Part shown: piece after piece, positions 7,903 through 15,680 of the stretch
Layout of the letters: each line of letters starts with the position of its first letter
Numbering within the stretch: position 1 is the first letter of the stretch
Source of the DNA: Novispirillum itersonii
GTDB lineage: Bacteria > Pseudomonadota > Alphaproteobacteria > Rhodospirillales > Rhodospirillaceae
Direction of reading: 5' to 3'
Assembly: GCF_014205675.1 (NCBI RefSeq)
Contig: NZ_JACIIX010000019.1
Span: forward strand, 1 to 61,623
DNA length: 61,623 nt
Notes under the pieces: generated by a model
What the model saw: the letters and a program-made list of their open reading frames with translations, nothing else
What the model was told of the DNA's origin: nothing
Database searches by the model: none
Translations under genes and position numbers: made by a program

Positions 7903-8937
7903 ATGACCGAGCCCGCCCTGCCGACCCTTCTGCCCGTATCCCTGCTGCCGGGGGCAATCCCGGCGGCGGTCATCCTGCTGGGGGCTGCCTTTGCCAACGC
8001 CGCCGACACCCATGTCCTGCGGGACCGCTGCCGGACCCTGCTGCCGGGCGGCTCTTCTCTGGCACCGGCAGCGACCGGAGTGGTGATTGCCGCCCAGACC
8101 CTGAGCGGCTGCCTGCTGCTGACCTCCCCTTCCCTGCTGCTCTGCACCCTCTGCCTGACCGGGTTTGTGCTGTCCCGGGCGTCTGCCCTGCGGATCCACC
8201 AGCCGACGCGCCTGTCGCGCCTGCATCTGGGGATTACCGGGCATCTGCCCGGCCCTGCGGTCCTGTTTCTGGATACGCTGCTGCTGCTGTCGCTGTCCGG
8301 AACGCTGCTGTCGACCCGCGCTCTGCCACTGTCCGCCCCAGCCCTGAGCGATCTGGCCGGGGCGGCACTGGTGACCGGTGCCGCCCTGCTGCTGGCCCGG
8401 CGCAGTCTGCTGACCGGCCCCCTGATCCGCCCGCGCCCTCTGGAAACCGGAAGCCACTGGCCAAGCCGCCGCGCCGGAACCCTGCCCGGCCCGGGGCCGG
8501 TGCTGGTGCTGCTGATGAGCCCGGACTGTCAGCCCTGCCAGTCATGGTTGCGGCTGCTGCGGGCCCGGGCGGCGATGGGGTACTTCTACCCCCTGCATGT
8601 GATCCGCCCGATCGGCACAACCCCGGTGCCAACGGACGCAGGCCCGGATGTTGAGACCCCGGCGCAAGACGATGAAACCCACACCACCCTGCCGCAGCCG
8701 GTCCTGCTGGCCCTTGCCGAAACCCTGCCCTGTGCCCTGCTGGTGCATCAGGGGGTAATCGTCGCCCGCTGGACCGATACCCTGCCGCCAGACTGGATGA
8801 GCCCCCATCCTCCCCCCGTACAGAGCACCGAGGCCCGGACCGAACAGCCTGCCCCCCTGCGGGCGCGGAAACTGCGGCGCGTGCCGGGTCGCAAAGCGGC
8901 AGAAAATCATAGGTATTTCTCGCCCGGCCCCGTATGA
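7903..8937 (+). CDS. Membrane protein with C-terminal thioredoxin-like CxxC domain
   Basis: The N-terminal half (about residues 10-185) holds several hydrophobic segments rich in Leu and Ala, consistent with four or more membrane helices. A linker follows, then a segment beginning VLVLLMSPDCQPCQSWL, which has the layout of a thioredoxin-fold strand running into a CxxC active site. This resembles a fusion of a MauE-like membrane protein with a MauD-like thioredoxin domain, the pair used to mature methylamine dehydrogenase. No other mau gene is present, so the substrate is unknown. CGGAG lies 10 nt upstream of the ATG. The C-terminus is basic and low in complexity. Role inferred: thiol-disulfide exchange at the membrane, possibly serving the exported protease next door or the cysteine-containing envelope proteins further on. 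Confidence 0.6.
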   Translation: MTEPALPTLLPVSLLPGAIPAAVILLGAAFANAADTHVLRDRCRTLLPGGSSLAPAATGVVIAAQTLSGCLLLTSPSLLLCTLCLTGFVLSRASALRIHQPTRLSRLHLGITGHLPGPAVLFLDTLLLLSLSGTLLSTRALPLSAPALSDLAGAALVTGAALLLARRSLLTGPLIRPRPLETGSHWPSRRAGTLPGPGPVLVLLMSPDCQPCQSWLRLLRARAAMGYFYPLHVIRPIGTTPVPTDAGPDVETPAQDDETHTTLPQPVLLALAETLPCALLVHQGVIVARWTDTLPPDWMSPHPPPVQSTEARTEQPAPLRARKLRRVPGRKAAENHRYFSPGPV

Positions 8938-8989
8938 TCCGCAGGTCTGCCCCGCAGAATGCGGCTGCGGCACCCTGTCTGGACCTGAC

Positions 8990-10057
8990 GTGACTGACAC
9001 CTCCATGCATCCTGTTTCTGCCATGCATCCTGTTTCTGCCGCGTCCACACGCCCCGCCGGTTCGATCCGCCGCCCGCTCTGTGCCGGGCTTCTGGCGCTG
9101 ACCTGCCTGCTCATAGCGGGCCCCGCAGCCGTTGCCCAAAGCACAGCCCAGACTGGCCCGGCCCCTGTTTCCCCAGCCCCCGTTTCACCAGAGCGGGCGG
9201 CACTGGAAGCCCGCCTGTCCGCCCTGACGACCGCCCTGAAAGGGGACGTCTGCGCCACCCCGGATGCCGCCCGCGCCCTGCTGGCGGCAGGAACGCCGGA
9301 CGTTGCAGCCCCGGCCGCAAAATCCCAGGCAGACAAGGCTGCGGGTCCGTCGCAGACCGAAATCAAGACCAATTCCACTCCGGGCAAGCCACTGGAAAAA
9401 GCGGCTCTGGTTTCCCTGCTGAAGCAGGCCGTGGTGCTGATTGTTGCCGGAGAGAATTCCGGCTCCGGCTTCATTGTCGACAGCAATCACATCGTCACCA
9501 ACAACCATGTGATCGCTGAAGCGGACGGAAAACCGGTGATCGTCGCCGGGGTCGGGATCGGCAGCCCGCGTGAGGCCAAAATCATCGCCCATGTGGCGGA
9601 AGAAGGCCCGGCCGGACGTGATTTTGCCGTTCTTCAGGTCTCCGGGCCGCCGCTGACCACCAAACTGGCGCTGACGCCGACGGTGGCCGACCTGCAACCG
9701 ATTGTGGCAGCCGGGTTCCCCGGTCTTCTGATCACCAACGACGTGCAGTTCCACCGCCTGATGCAGGGGGACCTGTCGGCAACCCCGGAGATTATTCTGT
9801 CGCAGGGGGCGGTGATGGCGATCCAGAACCGCAGCGCCGGAATGCCGACCATTGCCCACAACGCCCCGATTTCCGGCGGCAACAGCGGCGGACCGCTGGT
9901 TGATGCCTGTGGCCGGGTGGTCGGCATCAATACCTATATCCGGGTTGCTTCCGATCAGGGCACCAATGCCGGGTATGCTCTGGGGACCGAAGGCCTCCTG
10001 AAGTTCCTGAACAAGGTCGGCGTCTCCCCCGCCGTACAGGGCGGCCCCTGCGAATAA
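8990..10057 (+). CDS. Exported trypsin-like serine protease (S1C-like)
   Basis: A signal peptide (CAGLLALTCLLIAGPAAVAQ) is followed by a low-complexity Ala/Pro region and a trypsin fold. Histidine is in TNNHVIAE, aspartate in GRDFAVLQV and serine in GGNSGGPLV, so the triad is complete. No PDZ domain follows, unlike DegP. The start is uncertain: GTG 8990, ATG 9005 and ATG 9023 are all in frame, and the last gives the most ordinary signal-peptide length. An 18-bp tandem duplication creates the two ATGs. The gene converges on the lipoprotein genes of the srf block and shares a bidirectional terminator with them. It may process or quality-control envelope proteins of that block; this is inferred from position only. 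Confidence 0.85.
   Translation: MTDTSMHPVSAMHPVSAASTRPAGSIRRPLCAGLLALTCLLIAGPAAVAQSTAQTGPAPVSPAPVSPERAALEARLSALTTALKGDVCATPDAARALLAAGTPDVAAPAAKSQADKAAGPSQTEIKTNSTPGKPLEKAALVSLLKQAVVLIVAGENSGSGFIVDSNHIVTNNHVIAEADGKPVIVAGVGIGSPREAKIIAHVAEEGPAGRDFAVLQVSGPPLTTKLALTPTVADLQPIVAAGFPGLLITNDVQFHRLMQGDLSATPEIILSQGAVMAIQNRSAGMPTIAHNAPISGGNSGGPLVDACGRVVGINTYIRVASDQGTNAGYALGTEGLLKFLNKVGVSPAVQGGPCE
9005..9040 (+). repeat. 18-bp perfect tandem duplication at a start codon
   Basis: ATGCATCCTGTTTCTGCC is present twice without a gap (9005-9022 and 9023-9040), encoding MHPVSA twice at the N-terminus of the protease. Each copy carries its own in-frame ATG. Confidence 0.95.
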
Positions 10058-10097
10058 AGCCGGTTCCATCGGGGCGGTAAGACAGATCAAAAAGCAG

Positions 10098-10133
10098 AAC
10101 GCCGTGCCTGAAGCGTCTTTCAGGCACGGCGTT
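10098..10133. terminator. Bidirectional rho-independent terminator
   Basis: A perfect 14-bp stem (AACGCCGTGCCTGA at 10098-10111, complement at 10120-10133) encloses an 8-nt loop, with an A-run upstream and T-run downstream. It sits between the convergent protease and lipoprotein genes and can serve both. Confidence 0.9.
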
Positions 10134-10177
10134 TTCTGTCCATCTCCCCTGCGGGAGAGGTCATTCCTCAGGCGCGG

Positions 10178-10678
10178 TCAACGCCCGATCAGGGTATCCA
10201 GCTCCTTGCTCAGGGCATCCTTCTGCTTCCGCAGGGAATCCAGACGGGCGGACTTTTCAGCGTCGTTGCTGACAGGATCTGCCTTCACCTGAGCAATCCG
10301 GGCTTCCAGCTGGGTAATCTGGCGCTGGAGTTCCGTCGTGTTGCCCTTGGCCTTGGCCGCCTTCTTCTTCAGGTCCGCGATATCCTTATCAAGGGCCGCC
10401 GCTTTCTGCTGGGCTTCGGTCTTTTCCGCCGCCACGGCACTCTGCTGCTGCTGGCTGCGCTCCAGCTCCCGCTGCTTCTGGGTATTGACGTCCTGCTCGT
10501 TCTCCAGCGTCTCCTTCTTCTGCTGGGCCCGCTTATCATAGGTCCCGTCAGACAGGTTGCTGAGGCCGGAGAAGAAGCCCCCTTTTGCAGGGTCCTCATT
10601 GGTCTGGCAGGCTGACAGGGTCAGCACGGAGCCAAGGCAGACCACGGGCAGAAGAAGGCCGCGGCTGATACGGTTCAT
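10178..10678 (-). CDS. Coiled-coil lipoprotein
   Basis: A short signal peptide ends in a lipobox (LTLSAC), so the mature protein begins with a lipidated cysteine. The rest, from about residue 50 on, is Gln/Lys/Glu/Ala-rich heptad-like sequence typical of a long coiled coil, with no catalytic motif. A cluster of four consecutive ATG codons marks the start; I chose the last (10678) because AAGGA is then 8 nt upstream. It is the last gene of an FGE-lipoprotein-lipoprotein run on the minus strand and ends at the bidirectional terminator. The family is not recognised. A periplasmic tether or spacer role is inferred from composition. Confidence 0.8.
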   Translation of the reverse strand: MNRISRGLLLPVVCLGSVLTLSACQTNEDPAKGGFFSGLSNLSDGTYDKRAQQKKETLENEQDVNTQKQRELERSQQQQSAVAAEKTEAQQKAAALDKDIADLKKKAAKAKGNTTELQRQITQLEARIAQVKADPVSNDAEKSARLDSLRKQKDALSKELDTLIGR

Positions 10679-10759
10679 CATCATCATCCTTGTCATCGGC
10701 TTCTGCGGAACACCGGCAGAGAGCACTGGACTGTTCTCGTCAACCGGCCACAGCCGGGA

Positions 10760-11464
10760 TTATCCGATGCGGGCCACCTGACGGCGCTGCACCAGACCGT
10801 TGATGTCGCCTTCCAGCTGGGAAATCTGTTTTTCCAGCTTGCTGATTTCGCCATCCATGGCCTGTTCCCGCTGGGCCGACCCATTGGTCTGCTCCCGGGC
10901 CTGCACGTATTCGGTATGCTTTTCCTTCAGCTTGGCCAAAGTCTTCTGCATGTACTGGGTGTTTTCGTCGATCCGCGCCAGCTCCTGCCGGGCCTTGTCC
11001 TTGGTGATCTGGCCGGAGGCAATCTTCTGGTTCAGCGAGTCCAGGGTCTTGCTGTCTTCGGCGATCACCTGACGGCTGGTGGCGATCATATCGGCCAGAC
11101 GCTGATTATCCTTGCGGACATCATCGGTCATCGAGTCCAGACGGGCTTCTTCGTTGGCGTATTTTTCCTGCTTATCCGCCACGTAGTAGCCGGTGGCCCC
11201 GCCCATGGCCGCCCCGGCGGCGCAGCCGATCGCCGCACCCTGCCCCTTTTTGCCACCTCCGGAGGCCAGCAGACCAACCAGCAGGCCGACCGCACACCCT
11301 GCGACCGCCCCTTCAACAACGGTCTGGTTGAAGGTATCCGCCTGCTGACGCAGGCGCTTTTCCGCCGGGGTCAGCGTGGCCTGATCGACATTGGATGTCG
11401 CACAGGCGGCCAGAAAAACACAGGCTGCGACAACGGTCGCAATTCCCTTCCCGAAGCGCACCAT
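10760..11464 (-). CDS. Lipoprotein with glycine-zipper segment and coiled coil
   Basis: The signal peptide ends in the lipobox FLAAC near residue 21. A glycine-zipper stretch rich in Gly/Ala (AVAGCAVGLLVGLLASGGG, then GAAIGCAAGAAMGG) could insert in or pack on a membrane. Residues about 100-225 are charged and helical, consistent with a coiled coil. AGGAG lies 6 nt before the ATG. It is 61 bp downstream of the FGE-like gene and 81 bp upstream of the other coiled-coil lipoprotein, so the three are probably one unit. No enzymatic signature is visible. The architecture recalls outer-membrane glycine-zipper lipoproteins of the SlyB/Rick17 kind, with an extended helical tail. Confidence 0.82.
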   Translation of the reverse strand: MVRFGKGIATVVAACVFLAACATSNVDQATLTPAEKRLRQQADTFNQTVVEGAVAGCAVGLLVGLLASGGGKKGQGAAIGCAAGAAMGGATGYYVADKQEKYANEEARLDSMTDDVRKDNQRLADMIATSRQVIAEDSKTLDSLNQKIASGQITKDKARQELARIDENTQYMQKTLAKLKEKHTEYVQAREQTNGSAQREQAMDGEISKLEKQISQLEGDINGLVQRRQVARIG

Positions 11465-11525
11465 GGTTTACTCCTGCTCCCGCATCCTGAACCGACCTTT
11501 CTTCTGGGGCCGGTGATCCTGACTG

Positions 11526-13097
11526 TTACATCTTCACGTAGTCATCCAGCCATTTCTGGCGGCTGACCTTATGGTCATCCCGGTACCCGAGGACATGGCC
11601 GGTGTGGCGGTCCAGATACGGTACCAGATGGGCCAGACCGAGATTTTTCATCTCCGTCGCCAGCAGCTCCTTCTGCCGCTTCAGGGTGTCATCCCCATAG
11701 TCTTCGGCGATCCGGATCACCGTATCGGCATAATACCGCAGGTTATCGTCCAGCGCCTTCTGGTTCTCCTGTACCTTGGCCTGATAGTCCTTGGTCCGGT
11801 CACTGTTGGGATCCGCCGCCTTCTGGCTTTCATACAGGGACCGCAGACGGTCAACCCACTTGCCGTCATCAGCCAGCTTCTGCCCCAGAAAAGCCCCCAT
11901 CCGCAGGGCAGTCCGGGCGGCACGGTCCCGCTGCTCGTCCCGCAGGGCCAGATCGGCCCGCAGAGAGGCCTGCACCTGCTCCAGCCGCTTTTTCATTTCC
12001 GGATCAGGGGCCGCCTTGGCGAGAACCGCCAGATCCTCGATCGGGGTCTCGGCCTGCTTGCCAAGCTGCACACCGGGGCGGTCATCGGTGGCCGAGGTCG
12101 CGCCCAGTTTCTCCCACGCCTGCTGCACCGCCTTCAACTGCGCGGCCGAGGTCAGGGACGGCACCGCCGCCACCACCCGGAATCCGGTGGTCTTGGATTT
12201 GCGGACGCCGGCATCATCAAAATACGGGACTTCCTGCCGCAGGGCGGTGCGGATGTCCTGCTCCCCGGTCAGATAATTGCCGCCGCGCACCACATAGCCC
12301 CCGGCCTGCCCGTGCGAACGGCCCAGTTTATTCAGACGGAACGGTTCCAGAACCATTTCATCAACATTGCCCAGCATGTCATGGATCCCGAGCGGACCCG
12401 GAGTCAGTAGGCCGGTTAATTGTGGCTTTCCGTTGGCGGACTGCGTTCCGGCAAACCAGACATACTTGGCCATCCCGTCGGGCATGGCGAAAATGCGTTC
12501 CCCAAAATCAGCCGGGGAGACCGAAGCCCCGCCCCGGGCCGCATATTCCCATTCCGCCTCGGTCGGCAGACGGATATAGGCGGTTTCGTCCCCTTCCTTC
12601 GGCACGGCCTTCCCGGCGTTTTTGCGCAGCCAGACGGAATAGCGCTCGGTAAACCGGACTGCATCGAACCAGCCGATATCCGTCTGCGGCAGGCGCTTGG
12701 GCATCGCCACCTTCGGGCAGGCTTCCGGCGTGTCAGCCATCACCGCCTCGTACTGGGCCTGTGTGACCTCGTATTTCCCGATCAGGTAGGTCCGCTGGCT
12801 TTTACCGTCACTGAAACTTCCGGCGATATATTCCGGATGAACCCCTTCGAGTGATCCCCGGGCCGGATCCCCGCCGCCCAGCATCACCCGGGTATCGCCC
12901 AGAGGACCATCAGCAGGCACCGCCACGGTCCGGAACACCATGGCCCCGCCGCAGGGCATCGGCAGGGTCACATCACCGGCGGCCGGTTTCGGATTGCTGA
13001 TTTTGGCATCCCAGTCCGCGGCCATGGCCGGGGCGGCGATCACCGTCGCCCCCAGCACAACCAGCCCGGATGCCAGACCTTTCAATCCTGCCTGCAT
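11526..13097 (-). CDS. Exported formylglycine-generating-enzyme-like (SUMF1-fold) protein
   Basis: A signal peptide (residues about 1-27) is followed by a sulfatase-modifying-factor fold: IGKYEVTQAQYEAVM, RLPTEAEWEYAARGG, LGNVDEM and VRGGNYLTG. The copper-binding cysteine pair of true aerobic formylglycine-generating enzymes is not visible in the C-terminal part of the fold, so oxidase activity is unlikely. Many bacterial relatives lack it and act as binding or other catalytic domains. After the fold, about 180 residues of charged helical sequence follow, an unusual tail. AGAGGA lies 7 nt before the ATG at 13097; an extended start at 13130 lacks support. It leads the lipoprotein genes in the srf neighbourhood and probably works in the periplasm. 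Confidence 0.82.
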   Translation of the reverse strand: MQAGLKGLASGLVVLGATVIAAPAMAADWDAKISNPKPAAGDVTLPMPCGGAMVFRTVAVPADGPLGDTRVMLGGGDPARGSLEGVHPEYIAGSFSDGKSQRTYLIGKYEVTQAQYEAVMADTPEACPKVAMPKRLPQTDIGWFDAVRFTERYSVWLRKNAGKAVPKEGDETAYIRLPTEAEWEYAARGGASVSPADFGERIFAMPDGMAKYVWFAGTQSANGKPQLTGLLTPGPLGIHDMLGNVDEMVLEPFRLNKLGRSHGQAGGYVVRGGNYLTGEQDIRTALRQEVPYFDDAGVRKSKTTGFRVVAAVPSLTSAAQLKAVQQAWEKLGATSATDDRPGVQLGKQAETPIEDLAVLAKAAPDPEMKKRLEQVQASLRADLALRDEQRDRAARTALRMGAFLGQKLADDGKWVDRLRSLYESQKAADPNSDRTKDYQAKVQENQKALDDNLRYYADTVIRIAEDYGDDTLKRQKELLATEMKNLGLAHLVPYLDRHTGHVLGYRDDHKVSRQKWLDDYVKM

Positions 13098-13340
13098 ATC
13101 TGCGTCCTCTCTCCGGCTGTCGCGCTCCATTCTGTGCCCGCATCATGCCCGGTTTCATCCACGGAAACAAACGCTTCACGCGGGGGGCTGTCCCGCCGGA
13201 CACCTCCGCCCCGGCCCCCCTGAGGATTCTTTTAGGGTTTCCGGCAGGAACATTAAGCAGGCGCCCGTCCACCGGTGCGATCAGGATACCGCCTGCTTCT
13301 TCCCCCCCCTTTCCCCCCATCACGTCAATCTGGAACAATC

Positions 13341-13715
13341 ATGAGCATTCGCTTTCTGCGCAGCGCCGCCGTTTACGCCGTTCTTGGCCTCGGCCTCGGC
13401 ATTTACATGGCCGCCTCCCAACAGTTTTCCCTGCGGCCGGTTCATGCCCATGCCTTGCTGGGCGGATGGCTGTCGATGGCAGTGATGGGGCTGATCTACA
13501 AAGCTTTTCCCGCGATGAATGACCGCTTTCTCGCCCCGGCCCACTTCTGGCTGCACAGCCTCGGCCTGCCGGTGATGCTGGCCGGGGTCGCCGCCATCCA
13601 CAGCGGACGGGCGGACAGCGGGGAGCCCCTCGCCGGGATCGGATCAATCCTGTTTGGCCTTGGCGTCATCGCCTTTGCCGTCAATCTGTGGCGGAATGCC
13701 GCCGCACGGCCCTAA
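13341..13715 (+). CDS. Small four-helix membrane protein, heme-copper oxidase subunit I-like
   Basis: The 124 residues form about four hydrophobic helices. HAHALLGGWLSMAVMGLIY and HFWLHSLGLPVMLAG resemble the histidine-bearing helices of cytochrome c oxidase subunit I. Such short stand-alone homologues occur widely in proteobacteria next to unrelated genes and have no agreed function. The ATG at 13341 begins MSIRFLRSA; upstream codons in the frame are low-complexity and unlikely to be used. It is the only plus-strand gene inside the minus-strand srf block and ends 8 bp from the converging ftsX-like stop. Whether it belongs to the system is unclear. Confidence 0.72.
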   Translation: MSIRFLRSAAVYAVLGLGLGIYMAASQQFSLRPVHAHALLGGWLSMAVMGLIYKAFPAMNDRFLAPAHFWLHSLGLPVMLAGVAAIHSGRADSGEPLAGIGSILFGLGVIAFAVNLWRNAAARP

Positions 13716-13723
13716 GGATCCTT

Positions 13724-14923
13724 TCAGATTTCCCGCAGGCTTTCCGCCGGATCAATCCGGGCCACTTTCCGGGCGGCTCCGGCGGCAGCCAGCACCGCCA
13801 GCAGCAGGGTCAGCAGCACCCCAAGGCCGTAGTGCAGCGGATCAAGGCGGCAGACGAATTCTTCCCGCGCCAGCGTTCCGGCCAGAGTGGCATTGAAAAA
13901 GGCCGCAGACGGCCAGTACAGCAGCGACGACAGAACCACACCCCCCACCGCCACCAGCACCCCCTGTGTCACCGGCACCAGTGCCAGCGCCAGCCCGTCA
14001 AAGCCCAGCAGCCGCAGCAGGGCCAGATCCCGGCGCTTCCGTTCCACCGCCGCCCACAGGCTGGCCCCCAGCGACAGCAGGAAGCCCAGCACCGCCAGCC
14101 CCAGCAACAGCGACAGTACCCGGGTCAGGCTGCGGTCCAGAAGCTGCACACTCTCAATCTCCGCCGCCCGGGTGCGGACCTCCAGCCCCTTCTGGCGCAG
14201 GGTTTCCGCCAGCGGTGCCACCGCATCGAGATCCGCCGCGAACAGGCGCAGACTGGCAAACAGCCGGTTGGCGGACGGGGCATCCCGGCCATCGCGCCAG
14301 TCCTCCGCCGCCACCAGAAAGGCCAGCGGTGCAAACACCGCCGGGCGGGAAAACAGGCTGTCCGGCACAATTCCGGCCACCGTCAGCGGCCAGCGCCGCA
14401 CTTCGGTCCGGTTACTGACGGTGCGGCTGATCTGCCCGACCACGGAATCCCCGGCGACTACGCCCAGCGTTGTCGCCGCACTCTGGCTGAGATAGACAGC
14501 CCCTTCCGCCAGCGGCTGACGGCGCAGCCCTTCCGGCACCAGCGGATCCCCCGGCGCGGTCGGCACCAGTTCCAGCCCCGGTTCCGCCTTGCCCGAAGGA
14601 GCCCGCACATCCAGCGTTGCCGCCAGCGAGCGGGTGCGCGGCACCGCAAACCCGGTGCGGGGATCCGCGGTCAGCGCCGCAAACCATGCCGCATCCAGAC
14701 TATAGCTTCCGACCACCACCACCTCGCGGTTGCGGGGATCGGACAGCAGGCGGGTTTGCAGGGTGGTGACAATGCCCGACTTCAGGCCGAACAGGACCAT
14801 CAGCGGGGTCATCACCGCCGCCAGCGCCACACACAGGCACAGCGAGACCTTCCAGTCATGCCGGAAATCCCGGCCTGCCAGCCGCACCGCCTGTAGAAAA
14901 CCGGGCCGTCCCCCTGCCGTCAT
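13724..14923 (-). CDS. FtsX-like ABC transporter permease
   Basis: The topology is that of type VII (MacB/LolC-like) permeases: a first helix near residues 25-48, a large periplasmic domain to about 265, then three helices ending near residue 390. The C-terminal IDPAESLREI is the usual FtsX-family ending. It starts with a 4-bp overlap with the stop of the ATPase gene (14920-14923), so the two are translationally coupled and form one transporter or mechanotransmission complex. Such complexes act on lipoproteins, peptides or cell-wall enzymes rather than carrying solutes across the membrane. Neighbouring lipoproteins and vWA proteins suggest envelope proteins as clients; that is inference. Confidence 0.88.
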   Translation of the reverse strand: MTAGGRPGFLQAVRLAGRDFRHDWKVSLCLCVALAAVMTPLMVLFGLKSGIVTTLQTRLLSDPRNREVVVVGSYSLDAAWFAALTADPRTGFAVPRTRSLAATLDVRAPSGKAEPGLELVPTAPGDPLVPEGLRRQPLAEGAVYLSQSAATTLGVVAGDSVVGQISRTVSNRTEVRRWPLTVAGIVPDSLFSRPAVFAPLAFLVAAEDWRDGRDAPSANRLFASLRLFAADLDAVAPLAETLRQKGLEVRTRAAEIESVQLLDRSLTRVLSLLLGLAVLGFLLSLGASLWAAVERKRRDLALLRLLGFDGLALALVPVTQGVLVAVGGVVLSSLLYWPSAAFFNATLAGTLAREEFVCRLDPLHYGLGVLLTLLLAVLAAAGAARKVARIDPAESLREI

Positions 14924-15642
14924 GCCTGCGCCTCCGGGCCAAACCGTACCGGTTCCCCGGCGGTCCCGATGACCCCGGACAACACCGGGATCCCCAATCC
15001 GGCAATCCGGCCCTGATCATGGCTGACCAGCACCAGCGCCGATCCGCTGTCAACACTCAGCCCCAGCAGCAGGGCCAGCGCCCGGTCGGCGGTGGCCGGA
15101 TCCAGCGCCGCCGTCGGCTCATCGGCCAGCACCAGCGGCGGCCGGTGGGCCAGCGCCCGCGCCATCGCCACCCGCTGCCGCTGCCCGATCGACAGCAGGC
15201 GCGGTGCTTTTTTCAGATGATCCTGCAAGCCCAGCTGGGTCACTAGATGGTCAAACCAGCCCCGGTCCATCGTCTGCCCAAGAAGACGCGGTGACAGACC
15301 GATGTTTTCTGCCACCGACAGATAAGGCAGCAGCCCGCCGGTTTGCAGGATATAGCCAACCGCCCCGGCCCGCAGCCCCGCAAGGGCAGACTGCCCCCCG
15401 GCCCCGCCAGCCCACAGGGCCGACACATCCTGCCCCATCACCCGGAACGCCCCCGCCGCGGCCGGGCGCAGCACCAGCCCCAGCAGATCCAGCAGCGTGC
15501 TTTTGCCGCAGCCACTCGGCCCGGTCACCGCCAGAGCCTGCCCGGCCCGCAGCCGCAGGCCCGGCACCGTCAGCCGGAAATCCCCGCGCTGCCCGTGCAG
15601 GTCCCGCAATTCCAGCACAATCGTCCTGTCTGCCGGTTCCAT
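14920..15642 (-). CDS. ABC transporter ATPase, LolD/MacB-like
   Basis: Complete ABC ATPase: Walker A GPSGCGKST near residue 40, Q-loop YILQTGG, signature LSIGQRQR, Walker B LVLADEPTAALD and H-loop VSHDQ. GGAGGG lies 4 nt before ATG 15642. The longer start at 15672 is a TTG without a site. It pairs with the FtsX-like permease through a 4-bp overlap. It lies 38 bp after the vWA gene in the same direction, so it belongs to the long srf minus-strand operon. It would energise the permease from the cytosolic side. Confidence 0.9.
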   Translation of the reverse strand: MEPADRTIVLELRDLHGQRGDFRLTVPGLRLRAGQALAVTGPSGCGKSTLLDLLGLVLRPAAAGAFRVMGQDVSALWAGGAGGQSALAGLRAGAVGYILQTGGLLPYLSVAENIGLSPRLLGQTMDRGWFDHLVTQLGLQDHLKKAPRLLSIGQRQRVAMARALAHRPPLVLADEPTAALDPATADRALALLLGLSVDSGSALVLVSHDQGRIAGLGIPVLSGVIGTAGEPVRFGPEAQA

Positions 15643-15680
15643 CCGTCCCTCCGGACCCAGCCCTGCCAGCAAAGCCGGGC

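Noticed and set aside
7903-8937. Methylamine dehydrogenase maturation gene
   Set aside because: No other mau gene is present, and the similarity is limited to a membrane part plus a CxxC domain.
11526-13097. Active sulfatase-maturing formylglycine generator
   Set aside because: The required cysteine pair is not visible and no sulfatase gene is nearby.
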